This document shows, piece after piece, positions 23,781-34,985 of a stretch of DNA of 64,000 nt; position 1 is the stretch's first letter; each line of letters begins with the position of its first letter. The notes below the pieces were generated by a model that saw only the letters and a list, made by a program, of their open reading frames with translations, was not told where the DNA came from and ran no database searches. Both the position numbers and the translations under genes were made by a program. Source of the stretch: Sweltsa coloradensis (Eukaryota > Arthropoda > Insecta > Plecoptera > Chloroperlidae); NCBI GenBank assembly GCA_024449915.1, contig JAMZAV010000105.1, positions 62,001-126,000 on the forward strand. Reading direction: 5' to 3'.

Positions 23781-24525
23781 ATTTTTGCTACTTCCCACCC
23801 CATTTCGGGTACTCCCTTACCCATGCTTATCATTGTAGTTATTACTATAGCTGTACTTGTATCCATGGGCGTCCGCAGGATTTTTATAGGGGGGGGGGGG
23901 GGGGGGAGAACTAGCCCTGAAGCGAAAATTTTTGCGAGCTATTTAGGTATTATTTTGAAAGAGAGGATCAAGTGACATATGTTAAAAATAAATATATTGC
24001 TGCCATTTTTTGACTTCAGATAATTTTGCTATTTGACTTTAAAAGAATACCAATTTAGGTTTTAATATGTATTTTTCGAAACAAAAAGTCTCAATATTTT
24101 ATCCTCAAGGCGGATTTTTTAAAGTTTTTATGGAAAGATGAATTAGTGCCTGACGTAAATAATTGTCATCTTTTGACTTTATTTTCACTTGACTTTACTT
24201 TGCACTATAAAATTGTTTCTCGTCACCTTGCCTCCCCCTGTGGACGCGCATGCTTCTATTTAAAATATATAGACAAATATGTGGGAATCTTTGAGGCCAT
24301 GCACAAGTGGGTGTCGCGTCAAGGTAAAGATAAAGATTATGAAGTGTAGTGGCAGTGGCAGGCCGGTGCTCACTATGCTGCTCATGATTATTGTCGGAAG
24401 CATCCTTTTATCAAACTAAATTGTTTGAAGTAGAGATATAACCGACCATGAGGCAACAGCCCTCGTGAGGTGAGGATATAAGTTGATGGAATGTCCTAGG
24501 GGTATATTTTGGGTCCCTAAGAGTT
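23781..24525. other. Putative intron, no gene seen
   Basis: Poly-G tract at 23890-23906. Otherwise AT-rich without recognisable exons. Confidence 0.4.
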
Positions 24526-24605
24526 ATCCTGTTACCTGAAGAAACCGTTGGTGGAAACTTTCAGTCAGGATTGCAACACGTCGATCTCCCATGAACAGTT
24601 TCTTT
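24526..24605 (-). mobile_element. SINE fragment
   Basis: Contains CTTTCAGTCAGGATTGCAA, the minus-strand version of the SINE segment AATCCTGACTGAAAG. Only about 80 bp is recognisable. Confidence 0.4.
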
Positions 24606-24952
24606 GTTTCGCACATAAGCAGTCTCTCACAGTGATATACGCCTATATTTGGGTTTTGAGTTTTCTGATGATTGCAGCTGAACGGATACATATTTCGCAA
24701 TTCGCATAAAACGTGAATTAAGAAACGTTATATTGAAATATTTTTGTTGCAAAGAATGTGCATTAATCAATCATGGCCCAGAATGTAAACAAATTGAAAA
24801 TCCAAAGTATATAAATCATTGTATATAATTCGTAAACAATTTTCCCGTTCAACTTGAGATTTGAGGAACTAAACTATTATGCGTTCCAGGATCCAGTATG
24901 AAAATTTGTTTTAAAACATCTGGGTGAATCTAATAAATGATCTTCTTTATTC

Positions 24953-25331
24953 ACTAGGCCGCTTCGCTAACAATTTTTCCAATCGCGTTGATGAATGAGC
25001 TTTTATGGTTGATTATCGGCGATTAAAAATTGGGGGAAAAATCGTAAAAGTACGATTTCTATGGGAAATATTTCTTCAAATGTCTAAAATCACAACATAT
25101 ATAATTTCAGTGATTTTAAACGTTCCCATAAAGTTTCATCAAGATCGGAGTTGCCGTTTGCCCGGTAGCGGGCCCAATATCACGAAAATATCTCATTAAA
25201 AATCGAAAGAAAATCGTTAAAGGACGATAATCATAAGAAATATTTGATCGATTTTACCAAAAAACGTGGCAAGTCTAAGTTTAGAGATTTCGAAGGTCCC
25301 CTCAAATTGAAGTCTTCGCTTCGCTCATCCA
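24953..25331 (-). mobile_element. MITE-like element, TGGATGAGC/GCTCATCCA family (copy 2)
   Basis: Starts CTAGGCCGCTTCGC, then CGCGTTGATGAATGAGC. It carries the internal blocks ATCAAGATCGGAGTTGCCG and AGAGATTTCGAAGGTCC, and ends GTCTTCGCTTCGCTCATCC. Orientation is opposite to the 27-kb copy. Non-coding. Confidence 0.75.
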
Positions 25332-26505
25332 AAAAGTCGCAAAGATTACGGAGATGTCACAAATTTCTTAATAAAATCGATTGTTTTATTTACGAATTTG
25401 TGACTGCATCCCTTAGATTGTTTATTTATTTGATTGGTATCTGAACCCAGTTAGTATACAGCAGATGATGCTCTTATAGGAGAGTTTCAAAAACTAAATT
25501 TCAACAATGTAACAATAAAAACAATGTCACAACAAAATTACACCACAATAAATATTGCGTTGTCCAGTAAATCACACAGTGCATCTTATAACACTCGTGC
25601 CACTTTTGCTTATAGTTCTTAGAATGAAGCATCAATGACGCAGGTAAATTTGGAAAAAAGTGTTGACTGTTGACACTTGTTCCACAATTTCATGCACGTT
25701 TAATTTTGCATATATATAACAAATAAATGTCCATGGCCCTGATTGATATTCATTTTAGCCTTGTAAAATTTTTAGATAGTGCATATATTAAACTTATGTT
25801 CTATAAATGTTATATTATATTAATTGAGACCATGGTACCCATCCACACACTTCCCAGTAAAAATGTTGACACACATTGAAATATGAAACGTCGCCGCTTC
25901 CAATCAGCCTTCAAACCACAAATTGCTCCTCCATTTTTGTTCATTTAACCTCCCTGCAAAGAATCATGATTGGCATTGGGCCTATATAAAAACATCATCA
26001 GTTTTAATAAAACAAACACATCGAAATGACGAGTAAAATATACGATTTCTCAAATATTTAATATGTCAAATCAAACTATTTTTCCTCATATGCAGTTTCA
26101 AACCTGTTTTACATAATATGTATAACTAGTTTTGCTCGTCATCAACGATGTTAACATCAACTAAACGATGTGTGATGACACAACTGTATCCGATTACTTA
26201 TCATTTGCTGATTTACATATGTTTTGCACGTTAATGTACAGGCATAGGCCTATCCGTCTCATATTTTGTCGTAGGCTTTCTAATGGTGTATTCTAGGGGT
26301 ATATCCGTTATACAAATGATAGGCCTAATCTAATCTTTTTATCGCAATATCAAAGTAATACGTTGAGAATATAAATAGCAGGGGCCTCCTAGCATATGTT
26401 TACGACTCATCAGTCGTCTCATCATACATCCCCCTAATGCAGTAACTTTTTGCACCCTCTCTTTTCTCGCCAACGCACGAGTCGGAGGAATATTAGAGAC
26501 AGTTA
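25332..26505. other. Putative intron, no gene seen
   Basis: AT-rich, nothing recognised. Confidence 0.4.
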
Positions 26506-26620
26506 CCGACATATGTATAGCTCGCGGGAGAATTTGATTCAGGATATCACGCGTTCGAATCCCACCACCAGCAATCCTGACTGAAAGCCCGGACATTACC
26601 TTCACACAACTTCACCTTTA
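26506..26620 (+). mobile_element. SINE, 5' (tRNA-derived) part only
   Basis: Contains CGTTCGAATCCCACCACC (B box) followed by AGCAATCCTGACTGAAAG, the head and junction of the SINE family. The central part and tail are degraded (CGGACATTACCTTCACA). Confidence 0.6.
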
Positions 26621-27149
26621 CCCCAATAATTTATACTAAGTCACCGATGTACCTTACTGTATACATACTTACGCTTAATTACGAAAAAGCTTTGTTTGTG
26701 TATAGAGTGTTACTTATAGTCGATCTATGCAGTGATAAAACAGTATTTTTTAACAACATGCCGAAAATATGTATGGTTTCGCATTTAAATGTGAGGATAA
26801 CAAATAATTGCACCATATACCCACTCAATACTGACTGCTGAAACACATGTGCCTATACTTCTGAAATATGATTTTGAATGTCGATTTTTTAAATACAAAT
26901 ACGCCTATGTTGCTGAAAGTGTTTTTTTGTTTTATTACGACCCAGGAAGTTAACTGACTTTATTGCCCAACAAAGTCTATAAAGAGTGCGCACTTTATTA
27001 TAGGTACAGTTGCCATCAGCCCGATGCACTTGAGTTTTGAAAATATGTCTATCAACAATCTCAACTTTTCCAGCATTAAATATTTGTAACTTCCAATCAG
27101 ATCTCTTCAAAGAGCACGGAATCATTGATCACAATGAAATTACGTCAGT
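26621..27149. other. Putative intron, no gene seen
   Basis: AT-rich, nothing recognised. Confidence 0.4.
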
Positions 27150-28111
27150 TGATGCGTTTTATGGATGAGCGAAGCGAAGACTTCAATTTCACTGACCCCC
27201 CAAAAAATTTAGCTCGGTTGTTTTTTTGTTTTTGTTTTGTTTTGTTTGTTTTTTTGTTTTTTTGTCTGTTTGTTCGCACGATTCCGGGCAAACGGCATAT
27301 GCGATCTTGATGAAAATTGAAGGGGACCTTCGAAATCTCTGAACTTAGACGTGCCACGTTTTTGGGTATACAATCGAAGAAATATTTCTCATGAATATCG
27401 CACTTTTACGATTTTTTTCGATTTTTAGTGCGATATTTTCGAGACATTTGGGCCGATTCTGACCAAACGGGTAGGGCTACAACGTTCATATTTCACATGG
27501 ACATTAAGGTTATGGTGATGTATTGCTTTCTGAAAGAAAAAGTTGAAAAAGTTAGCCAGAATCTATAGAAATAAAGCTTTTAATATAAGTTTTTTGACTT
27601 TTTGTGCGATATTTTCGTGCCATTTGGGTCAATTCTGACCAAACGGGTGAGGCTACAACGTTCATATTTCACATGGACATTAAGGTAATGGTGATGTATT
27701 GCTTTCTGAAAGAAAAAGTTGGAAAAGTTAGTCAGAATCTATAGAAATAAAGCTTTTAATATAAGTTTTTTGACTTTTAGTGCGATATTTTCGTGCCATT
27801 TGGGCCAATTCTGACCAAACGGGTGGGCCTTCAACGTTCATATTATACATGGACATTAAGGTTATGGTGATTAGTACCTTTTAAAAGAAAAAGTTGAAAA
27901 AGTTAGCCAGAATCCATAGAAATAAAGCTTTTAATATAAGTTTTTACGGTAAATAATACCAATTGACAGGTAACAAAAGAAATTTGACAACAATCACTTA
28001 CAATGCGTAGGTAGCAAAACAAAGCACTTGCAAAAGTAAAGATATCCCACGCAAACTAAAAACTTTAAAAAGCTCATCCATCAACGCGGCGGGCTTTTAG
28101 CGTTTTCCTAG
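27150..28111 (+). mobile_element. MITE-like element, TGGATGAGC/GCTCATCCA family (copy 3) with three internal 176-bp repeats
   Basis: Left TGGATGAGCGAAGCGAAGAC at 27162 and right GCTCATCCATCAACGCGGCG ending GCGTTTTCCTAG at 28111. The interior holds about three tandem units of 176 bp, with GTGCGATATTTTCG at 27429, 27604 and 27780. The copies at 57.79 and 61.70 kb hold two units. A T/TTG-rich run follows the left end. No open frame of note, so non-autonomous. Confidence 0.85.
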
Positions 28112-29299
28112 TATTTTATTTGTTTCATCAGTCGAGTTTGAGGGAAATCAGGGCAGGAAGTGGTGCAATCCAATCCAAATCAGGAAACCTATACTCAATC
28201 GTAAGTCGTGCGCTTCATGTGTCGTCGGAGTGATCTCTTTGATACATTGTTCTAGTATAACGTTTGTGTTACAGGATACAGAAAGGGCCCTTCAGCCCTT
28301 TATGCCCTTTCCTTTACATTGGTCTTCTGATCCCATATACAGTATAGTCAATTAAAATATATATATATATATATATAGCTTACAAATTAGGGATTGCATC
28401 GAGTTTATAGAAAATTTTAAGTCAGCACCTAAAGCTTTGGAGTCGAGTTCGAGTCGTCTCCACGAACAGCAAGAAAATCAAGATAATAAACACATTCGTT
28501 CTTGGAATATATTGTAAATACTTCCTCTCCACAACCATATTTTACAACGTATAACTTAGCTGTTGTTTCCGCATAAGCAATGTCATGGACGTCACAGACC
28601 ACGGTGGCTGCCTAGAAATCGTGATTCACGAACAAAGTATAGTGGTTTAAGACCGTGATTTTGTTGAATATAGTTAGTAGTTGAGGAAAAAAAGTTATTT
28701 TACTTAATTTAACGTGGCCCCGACCCATGTTATACGTCAGTCAGGATGTCCGGAAGTAGCTTTTTGCAGACGCCACCATCATTATCCTCAATCGTTATAG
28801 GCCTTACCCCTTACTGAGGCCTTATTGCCCTTACTTATACGTCAGGTATTCCATTCATGACAAAATTTGCTCCGTTACGATTTATATTTACTGATAATTT
28901 GTTACAAAATTCTTCGTATCCCCCAAATATTTGTTATCCATACCAAGTCTTAGTAGTTTAGAATTGTATTATAGCAAACAAAGAAATGGTAGTCAAAATC
29001 AGTATGGAACTCTTAATATTTTTCGTATATTTAATTTTCAGCTTGCAGCATAATGTAACAGGAACTTAGGGAAGGAATCAAGGAATTTAAAAACACGTTG
29101 ACGTATCTTAAGTTAAAAAATGGAACTCTTAACCAAAAACCATTAACATGCAGTACAACGTGTAAGATTACCCAAAAAAGGGAGCAAAGCTAGATATACT
29201 TTTCAAATATCGTTTTTTGTGAGGTGCCGAGTACAAAGAGGGATACAAAAACATAATATTGTTCATCGCTTCTTCAGGTGGAGGAAAAGAGTTTAGGGA
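28112..29299. other. Putative intron, no gene seen
   Basis: AT-rich, with an (AT)n microsatellite at about 28357-28377. Confidence 0.45.
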
Positions 29300-29460
29300 G
29301 CTAGCTTCACCCCCCTAATCTCCAGGGTAACCAGAAACATTATGTATCTTCCTTGTCGTAGGGAAATGAAAAGAGCTTGTCAACATGAATTCACGTTCGG
29401 ATTTCATCGTGAGACGTTACACACGAATAGACGGTTGCATGGATGGACAGGAAAGCTTTA
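29300..29460 (-). repeat. Dispersed repeat (CGTCTCACGATGAAATCC type)
   Basis: Shares AGGGTAACCAGAAACATT and ATCGTGAGACGTTACACACG with the repeats at 58.95 and 62.85 kb in the same order, so it is a diverged copy. Orientation is opposite to the 12.9- and 23.5-kb copies. Confidence 0.6.
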
Positions 29461-29964
29461 CTCCATAATTATACGGGTACAAAGGTTTAATAAAGTTCAA
29501 TTGCATAAATTGCATTGGTATAAAATAAACTACATGAGGTAGTTGTAAAGGCAAAGTCCAAGAGCTACTTAAGGAGACTTTACCCCAACATCCGCATGAA
29601 TGACTGAGATAAAACTGGAAAAAAACTTTCAAGCACGAATGACGGTAGCGGGTATCGATTCGACGACCTCCTACATCAGCTCGCGCGTTAGGTACGCATG
29701 AGTAAGCTACCTCTATCGGTTTTGCTTAATTGTTATTAATCTTCACCAACACCATTAGGCGTCTCAAACAGCACATTTACATCACACATGCGACAACTAA
29801 ATACAAAAAGTAATCGTCTTTTTCGTTCCGCGAGTTGTACCACTTTCCCACACAGCTCGGGAAATCAATACCTAACTGCATATAACGTATAGTTTGGAGT
29901 ATCAAGGATAAAAAAGATCATGTCTCCATGTATGTACCTAATCAAGCATGTAATCTATGTGCAG
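29461..29964. other. End of the putative intron before the ETS exon
   Basis: A tRNA-like piece is present on the minus strand at about 29635-29715 (GTCGTCGAATCGATACCCGC). No exon was recognised. The final bases TAATCTATGTGCAG form the acceptor of the next exon. Confidence 0.4.
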
Positions 29965-30202
29965 ATCCATATCAGCTACTAAACGCGGCAAGCAGTCGAT
30001 TGGTGGCCCAGGGTTCGGGCCAGATCCAACTGTGGCAGTTCCTACTGGAGCTACTCTCCGATTCGTCCAATGCTGCCTGCATCACATGGGAGGGCACCAA
30101 TGGCGAGTTCAAACTCACCGACCCGGACGAGGTGGCTAGACGGTGGGGGGAACGCAAGTCCAAACCCAACATGAACTATGACAAGCTGAGTAGAGCTTTA
30201 AG
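29965..30202 (+). CDS. ERG: ERG/FLI-type ETS factor, exon with the first three quarters of the ETS domain
   Basis: The ETS domain is a winged helix-turn-helix that binds GGAA/T cores in DNA in the nucleus. The exon reads [20 protein letters not shown], then [14 protein letters not shown] (helix 1), [40 protein letters not shown]. This is almost residue-for-residue the ERG/FLI1 subfamily, including the PYQ and SSRL lead-in that other ETS families lack. The acceptor is TATGTGCAG|AT at 29964/29965 (phase 1) and the donor is TTTAAG|GTGAGC at 30202/30203. The donor splits the codon of the second DNA-contacting arginine (AG|G). Reading through the donor would give AGG TGA, an immediate stop. The last ~47 bases of the exon and ~58 bases of intron are copied 128 bp downstream. 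A fly Ets21C/Ets65A-type name would also fit. Confidence 0.95.
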
Positions 30203-30621
30203 GTGAGCAGTACATCAGTCCAAGCCCATATACTAACTGACAACAAGATAACCCTAGCTTCAAGATAGGCAGACCGTCCGTCCAAGTCCAAGCCCAACAT
30301 GAACTATGACAAGCTGAGTAGAGCTTTAAGGTGAGCAGTACATCAGTCCAAGCCCATATACTAACTGACAACAAGATAACCCTAGCTTTCAGGTAAGGAG
30401 ATCGTCAGTCCAGTTGCTGATGAAAATAATTACATATATTTCCCAATTCAGAACATTCAACCCCCAACCTCTCTCCTTCCATTCTCGTAGCATTCTTCTA
30501 GGGCATTGCAATAGTCTTATCCTTTTTTTATATCACTACATGCGGATGCCTAGTCCCCAGAAACGGGACAAATGTTTCCTCTAAGTAGATTAATTACAGA
30601 TATTTTAAATCTTGTTTGCAG
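30203..30621 (+). other. Intron inside the ETS domain, with a copied exon end
   Basis: From 30284 to about 30388 the intron repeats 30156-30260 with one substitution, including the last bases of the exon and the GTGAGC donor. No matching upstream acceptor was copied. AG sites just before the copy would lead into stop codons in the frame left by the real exon, so the copy does not look like a usable extra exon. Confidence 0.8.
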
Positions 30622-30940
30622 GTATTACTACGACAAGAACATAATGACGAAGGTGCACGGGAAGCGGTATGCCTACAAGTTTGACTTCCACGGCTTGATG
30701 GCCGCATGCCAGGCTCAAGCTCAGGGCGGTAGCACCGAGGCCTCGAGTTACACCAAGTACCACCACCACCAGAGCGAGCTGGGTGCCGCGCTCTACCCCA
30801 CCACCGGAGCTCACAAGATACCCTCCATCCTACCACCCCCGCCGCCCCCGGGGGCAGGGTTCCCCGCGCCCCCGGCATATTGGGCAGCCACCTCCATGTA
30901 CCCTAGGTACGACACCTACCCCAACCCCTCGCAGCACTGA
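30622..30940 (+). CDS. ERG: ERG/FLI-type ETS factor, last coding exon (end of ETS domain and C-terminus)
   Basis: The acceptor TTGTTTGCAG|G completes the split arginine codon and continues [20 protein letters not shown] then DFHGLMA. This is the end of the recognition helix and the wing of the ETS domain, identical in type to ERG/FLI1. The remaining ~80 residues are low-complexity: QAQAQGG, a KYHHHQ run, a PPPPPPG stretch, then [20 protein letters not shown] and the stop TGA at 30938-30940. Vertebrate ERG/FLI1 also end in a Pro/Tyr-rich tail with an YW motif, so the tail is plausible though diverged. The exon is strongly GC-rich against its surroundings. Downstream, sequence related to the last codons is repeated several times after the stop. 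Confidence 0.95.
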
Positions 30941-31300
30941 ACTCTGTGCCATCTATCCCGCCACCCCCCGCCTAGTCGCCTACTAGCAGCAACCTCCATG
31001 ACAACTACACCAATTCGCAGCATTGATCCTGTACCTCCCTATCTACCACTCCCCGCCTACTTTAGCAGCCACCTGCATGTACCCTAGGTACGAAACCTAC
31101 CCCAACCCCTAGCATCATTAAGCCCTTTACCCTCTGCCCTGCCACCCTATAATAGCAGCAACCTCCATGACTACGCCAACTCACAGCATAGATCCTGTAC
31201 CCTCCCTATCTTATACCGCCATATTCACCCCACCCTCTACTTACTATAGCAACCTCCTCTATGTATGACACCTACCCCAACCCCTTGACCCCCCCCCCCT
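30883..31300 (+). repeat. Degenerate tandem repeat seeded from the ERG C-terminal codons (3' UTR)
   Basis: Units beginning AGCAGCMACCTCCATG lie near 30883, 30985, 31064, 31153 and 31248 (spacing 79-102 bp). The unit at 31064 repeats CATGTACCCTAGGTACGA and ACCTACCCCAACCCCT from the coding exon almost exactly. Only the first unit is in frame before the stop. The array probably sits in the 3' untranslated region. Confidence 0.75.
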
Positions 31301-34029
31301 CCTAGATGACAACAGAGTTTACTTTATTACTATTTCAGATCACAATTCATTTTGACTGATGGACTTAAAACTACTTTTAAATAATTTAAAATGAATGAAA
31401 GTAATTTTAAAGTTTGGTGTTTAATAATCTCGGTGTACTTAAATCATTGTATATTTAATTGTAAATGTCGATAAACTGATTGTAAATCAGCGTTATAAGT
31501 GAAACTGTCATGAGCCAGTTTTCTCTGATGTGCTGTGTGAGGATTAACATGAGAAGTTCAGTTGTTATTGCGGCATTGACTATAGACGGCAACATGGTTC
31601 GCCTTTCAGGGTAATTTGCCATCGTTTTATTGCTCACTTTATTATAATGAAAGCATAACAATGACAACAAAGATACTTTCACGACTTGCCTCCAGATACC
31701 TATATCCTGATTCTGATTTACATTCCTCGCCTCTTCAACCCTCATATACCCTTGTATACATTGTAGTATGGGATGAAATTATGACGAGGGTGGATTATCC
31801 CCCCCTTTGACCTTTCGCTTGATCATCGTGCATAAATTGTGTTTCAGCTCAAATTTGAACGGACTGAATTTTTAAGCAGTGTCGTTATAGTTAGAAGTAG
31901 ACAAACACATAAAATAAAAAATAAATCCATCACTTTACTTGAAAAAGCGTGTGACTGTGCTGGTTCTGATTCTGCAAGTCCGATCACGTATGGATGATCA
32001 GAAAACAGTGGCTGTACAGCAAGAGATTGATCTGGCGGCCTATTATTTACCGTAAACGTAGGTTCAGTCCTCCTTGAGGCAAGTGTATATGCAACTTTAG
32101 GCCAATTCCTTGTTGTAAATAATTCTCCTCCCCCTCCTCAGTGCCACCCCTCATCGAATCACCCTACAAGGTCCTCACACGCCTGTAACTGTATATTATT
32201 TTAATTATTAGAATTATTATAAGTCATTTCATTTGTGGCCAATTGTCAGTGTCAGTAAATGATACTTCTATGTAAATTATAAAATTATAAAACTGAGAAT
32301 TGTCAAATTTTCACTGTATGTTAAAAGATGTATTAATTAAGTGCTATATTTTGCTGGACTTCTTTGTAGCAAAAACAAGAAAACGTTATTTTTTGTCTCT
32401 CATGGTTACAAGAACTGATTTAGGTGGTATTCAATTCCAAAAAGTGTTGTTGTGAAGACTTCTTTTGCCATGAATTTGACCTTGATCGAGACAACATGTG
32501 TGTGCACATTTGTTGTGGAACAATATAACTCTCAGTACTGTGTAGGTGAATACCAAAGACAACTCTTTTCCTTGAACAAACTGATCACAGTATAAGTCAC
32601 ACTTTATTAATAACCCTCCTATACGTTTATTATGTATTTCCATTATCTCCTCTTCAATATGCAGTAGACTTATATGAGATTTTTATACTTTGGTGCTGTT
32701 TGCTTAGTGATGCTCAGAGTTAGCTTTCAATCAGCCCCCCACCCCTTGAAAAACATCAGACCTTGCCCCCATTAAAAAATGGTCAGAAAAGTTTATATTA
32801 TTTTCTTTTTATATATTTTATGTTTTGAAGTTTTCGATTTGCCGTATAAAATTTCTTGAGGTGGGGATGGAGCGAAATTTTGAAAAACTTAAAAAATCTC
32901 AAAGATCTACTGTTATTGAAGTCAATAACATAAAAGATCAATAGAAGTGAGAGACTATCCACACAGCCTTAACAATGAACATTTCATTGTTGTGTGTACC
33001 ACATGCATTTAATATTTCGGCAATGTACGCTAACTAAAATAATCTTAGATTATGCTTGTTATACATAAAAATATATATTATTTGAAATATATAATGTAAA
33101 TTGCATTGTAATTGTTGTGTACTACCTATAGCCCTGACAACGAATGATTAAACATTAAAACCGACTATAAGAACAGCCAAAATATTAAAGAAACCATCTA
33201 TAGAACAATGTACTATATAAAGAAGAATTTTGTACATAATATTACATTTTATTATTTCGTTTCATTACATTTACCAATAACAATTTTATAGCTCAACTAT
33301 TACTCTTAGAGCCATCCCCAGACACTTACGAGTTCTACTCTATGCTGCAGGCTTGTCCTGAATATCACTTTTATAAAATATGTTACAAACAGATGGATTA
33401 CAAGCAGAGTCTGCAAAGAACTTCCCTCCGCTCACATCCTAGATCCTGTGTTTACCTGGTTGCAAACTCGGCATGGAACACACTGTATATTATATAAATG
33501 CTAGATGGCAATAGAACTTCATGCATAATTTAAAACTGGTAATCTAATTATGGAAGTACTGTTGGCATTTAAAAGAAAATAACGCCATTTTATTAATCAA
33601 ATGAGAGATTTTCCCCTATACGATATAGCCATACAATCTTAAAGTTGTATTGAGATTCTGTTGAATCCAGGACTTTACCAGATTAATCTAGATGGAAAAG
33701 AGGATGAACTCTGATATATACCATCCTTCAACTGTCGAGTCGAACCCTGGGGCTGAGAGGTACTGTAATGTAAACAATGTTTATAAATGACTTCTCATAT
33801 TGGACCCAGGGCAGGTGAGCTGGTCTCCATTTATTCTATAATAACATGTAGTGGCCAAAATCCACAACCCAGAGAACCCTGCCCCACTAAGGCATGTGTT
33901 TCTAATAGTTTTTTTTTCGTTTGTCCTGCCACAATGTGGTAATAACAACTAGGTGTAAAATACCTGTACAGGATATGCGGATAAAAGGTGTAATATTTTA
34001 CTTTGAATGTTATTTAATAACATTATAAA
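31301..34029. other. Intergenic/3' flank, no gene seen
   Basis: AT-rich. A cluster of AATAAA-like signals near 31910-31930 could serve as ERG polyadenylation sites, but nothing in the sequence singles out one. No other exon recognised. Confidence 0.4.
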
Positions 34030-34255
34030 TGTATTTAAATACCCGGGTTCAAATCCCGCCGAGACCAGAAATCCTGACTGAAGGTTTTTTCCGAGGTTTT
34101 CCACAGTCGTTAATGTGAATGCAAAGGGATTGAGTCCTCTTAAATAACCCTCGGACATCCCTTCACAATTGTCCTATATCCACAACATACCTAGTTAGAT
34201 ACCTGTAGAGGGCCATGAATTGCACCCTGGGCAGGCTCCCACGAAAAATAATTAT
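34030..34255 (+). mobile_element. SINE, nearly complete 3' part
   Basis: Starts in the B box CCCGGGTTCAAATCCCGCCG, then AATCCTGACTGAAGG, TTTTCCACAGTCGTTAATG, GGGATTGAGTCCTCTTAAAT, CCCTCGGACATCCCTTCACA, GGGCCATGAATTGCACCCTG and GGCAGGCTCCCACGA, with an AT-rich (ATTATTA) tail. One of the best-preserved copies in the window. Confidence 0.85.
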
Positions 34256-34599
34256 TAATTATTAAATCATTATGTAGAATATTATGTCATTAGTCGAAGG
34301 AAGGTTGTAATTGCACTTGTACAGAGAAACGATTATTTGTAACAGAGTAATGTTGTAAAAAGTGGTGGACAAACGAACAATGCTTTTGTGTTAGAACTCT
34401 AGCCAAAATGCATCTGTCCCTAATATACCAGGGAGTCGAACCCACCCATACGGTATATAGTCAGACATCACTGTTTATTCATAGTGCCTCCCAAAAAGTG
34501 CTCGAGGTTTTGATTCGCTGGTTTTACATTATACTTCTCTACGAATTTTATAAATTATCCCTAAAACATTACAGCAGATCAGTTTAGTTGTCTATTGAC
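34256..34599. other. Intergenic, no gene seen
   Basis: AT-rich linker with nothing recognised. Confidence 0.4.
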
Positions 34600-34985
34600 A
34601 CTATATAAGTGGTGTGAGGGCTTTCCAAATTTCGGATCGGATTCGGTATTTGATTGCCGACCAGATCGACAAAAAAGGTATACGATTTTCGGGTAAAAAA
34701 AATGGGGTTATGGTAGAGGTGCCGGTCCAGAATTTTCAAACTATTGGTGGAGGTGCCGGTCCAGACATTTTCAATAATGCCATCCCATTGAAATCTAGTG
34801 GATGGCAGAAATGAATGCCAATTGAAATCTGTTATAAAAGAATGAATCCAACTTATATGGTTAATCCATTCATGTACATTATTAAATAACGGTCGTATTT
34901 TCCCGAATTGACCGGGAAACCGGAAACAGTTTAGTACCCGAACCCGATCCAAACTGTCAAAACCTCTACCCGCACAGTTCTAATT
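34600..34985 (+). mobile_element. Short repeat element with two CCGGTCCAG-core units
   Basis: TTCGGATCGGATTCGGTATT, then CGATTTTCGGGT, then two units of GGTRGAGGTGCCGGTCCAGA (at 34713 and 34744), then AATAACGGTCGTATTTTCCC and AAACTGTCAAAACCT. The same flanking order surrounds the larger array at 52.98-53.23 kb, so both are copies of one element differing in number of core units. Confidence 0.75.

Noticed and set aside
27125..27357. Frames rich in Phe/Leu or Lys/Thr/Asn in the element at 27 kb
   Set aside because: They come from the TTTTG/TTTG run after the element's left end.
30284..30330. Copied ETS exon end considered as an extra exon
   Set aside because: No acceptor was copied, and nearby AGs lead to stops in the required frame.
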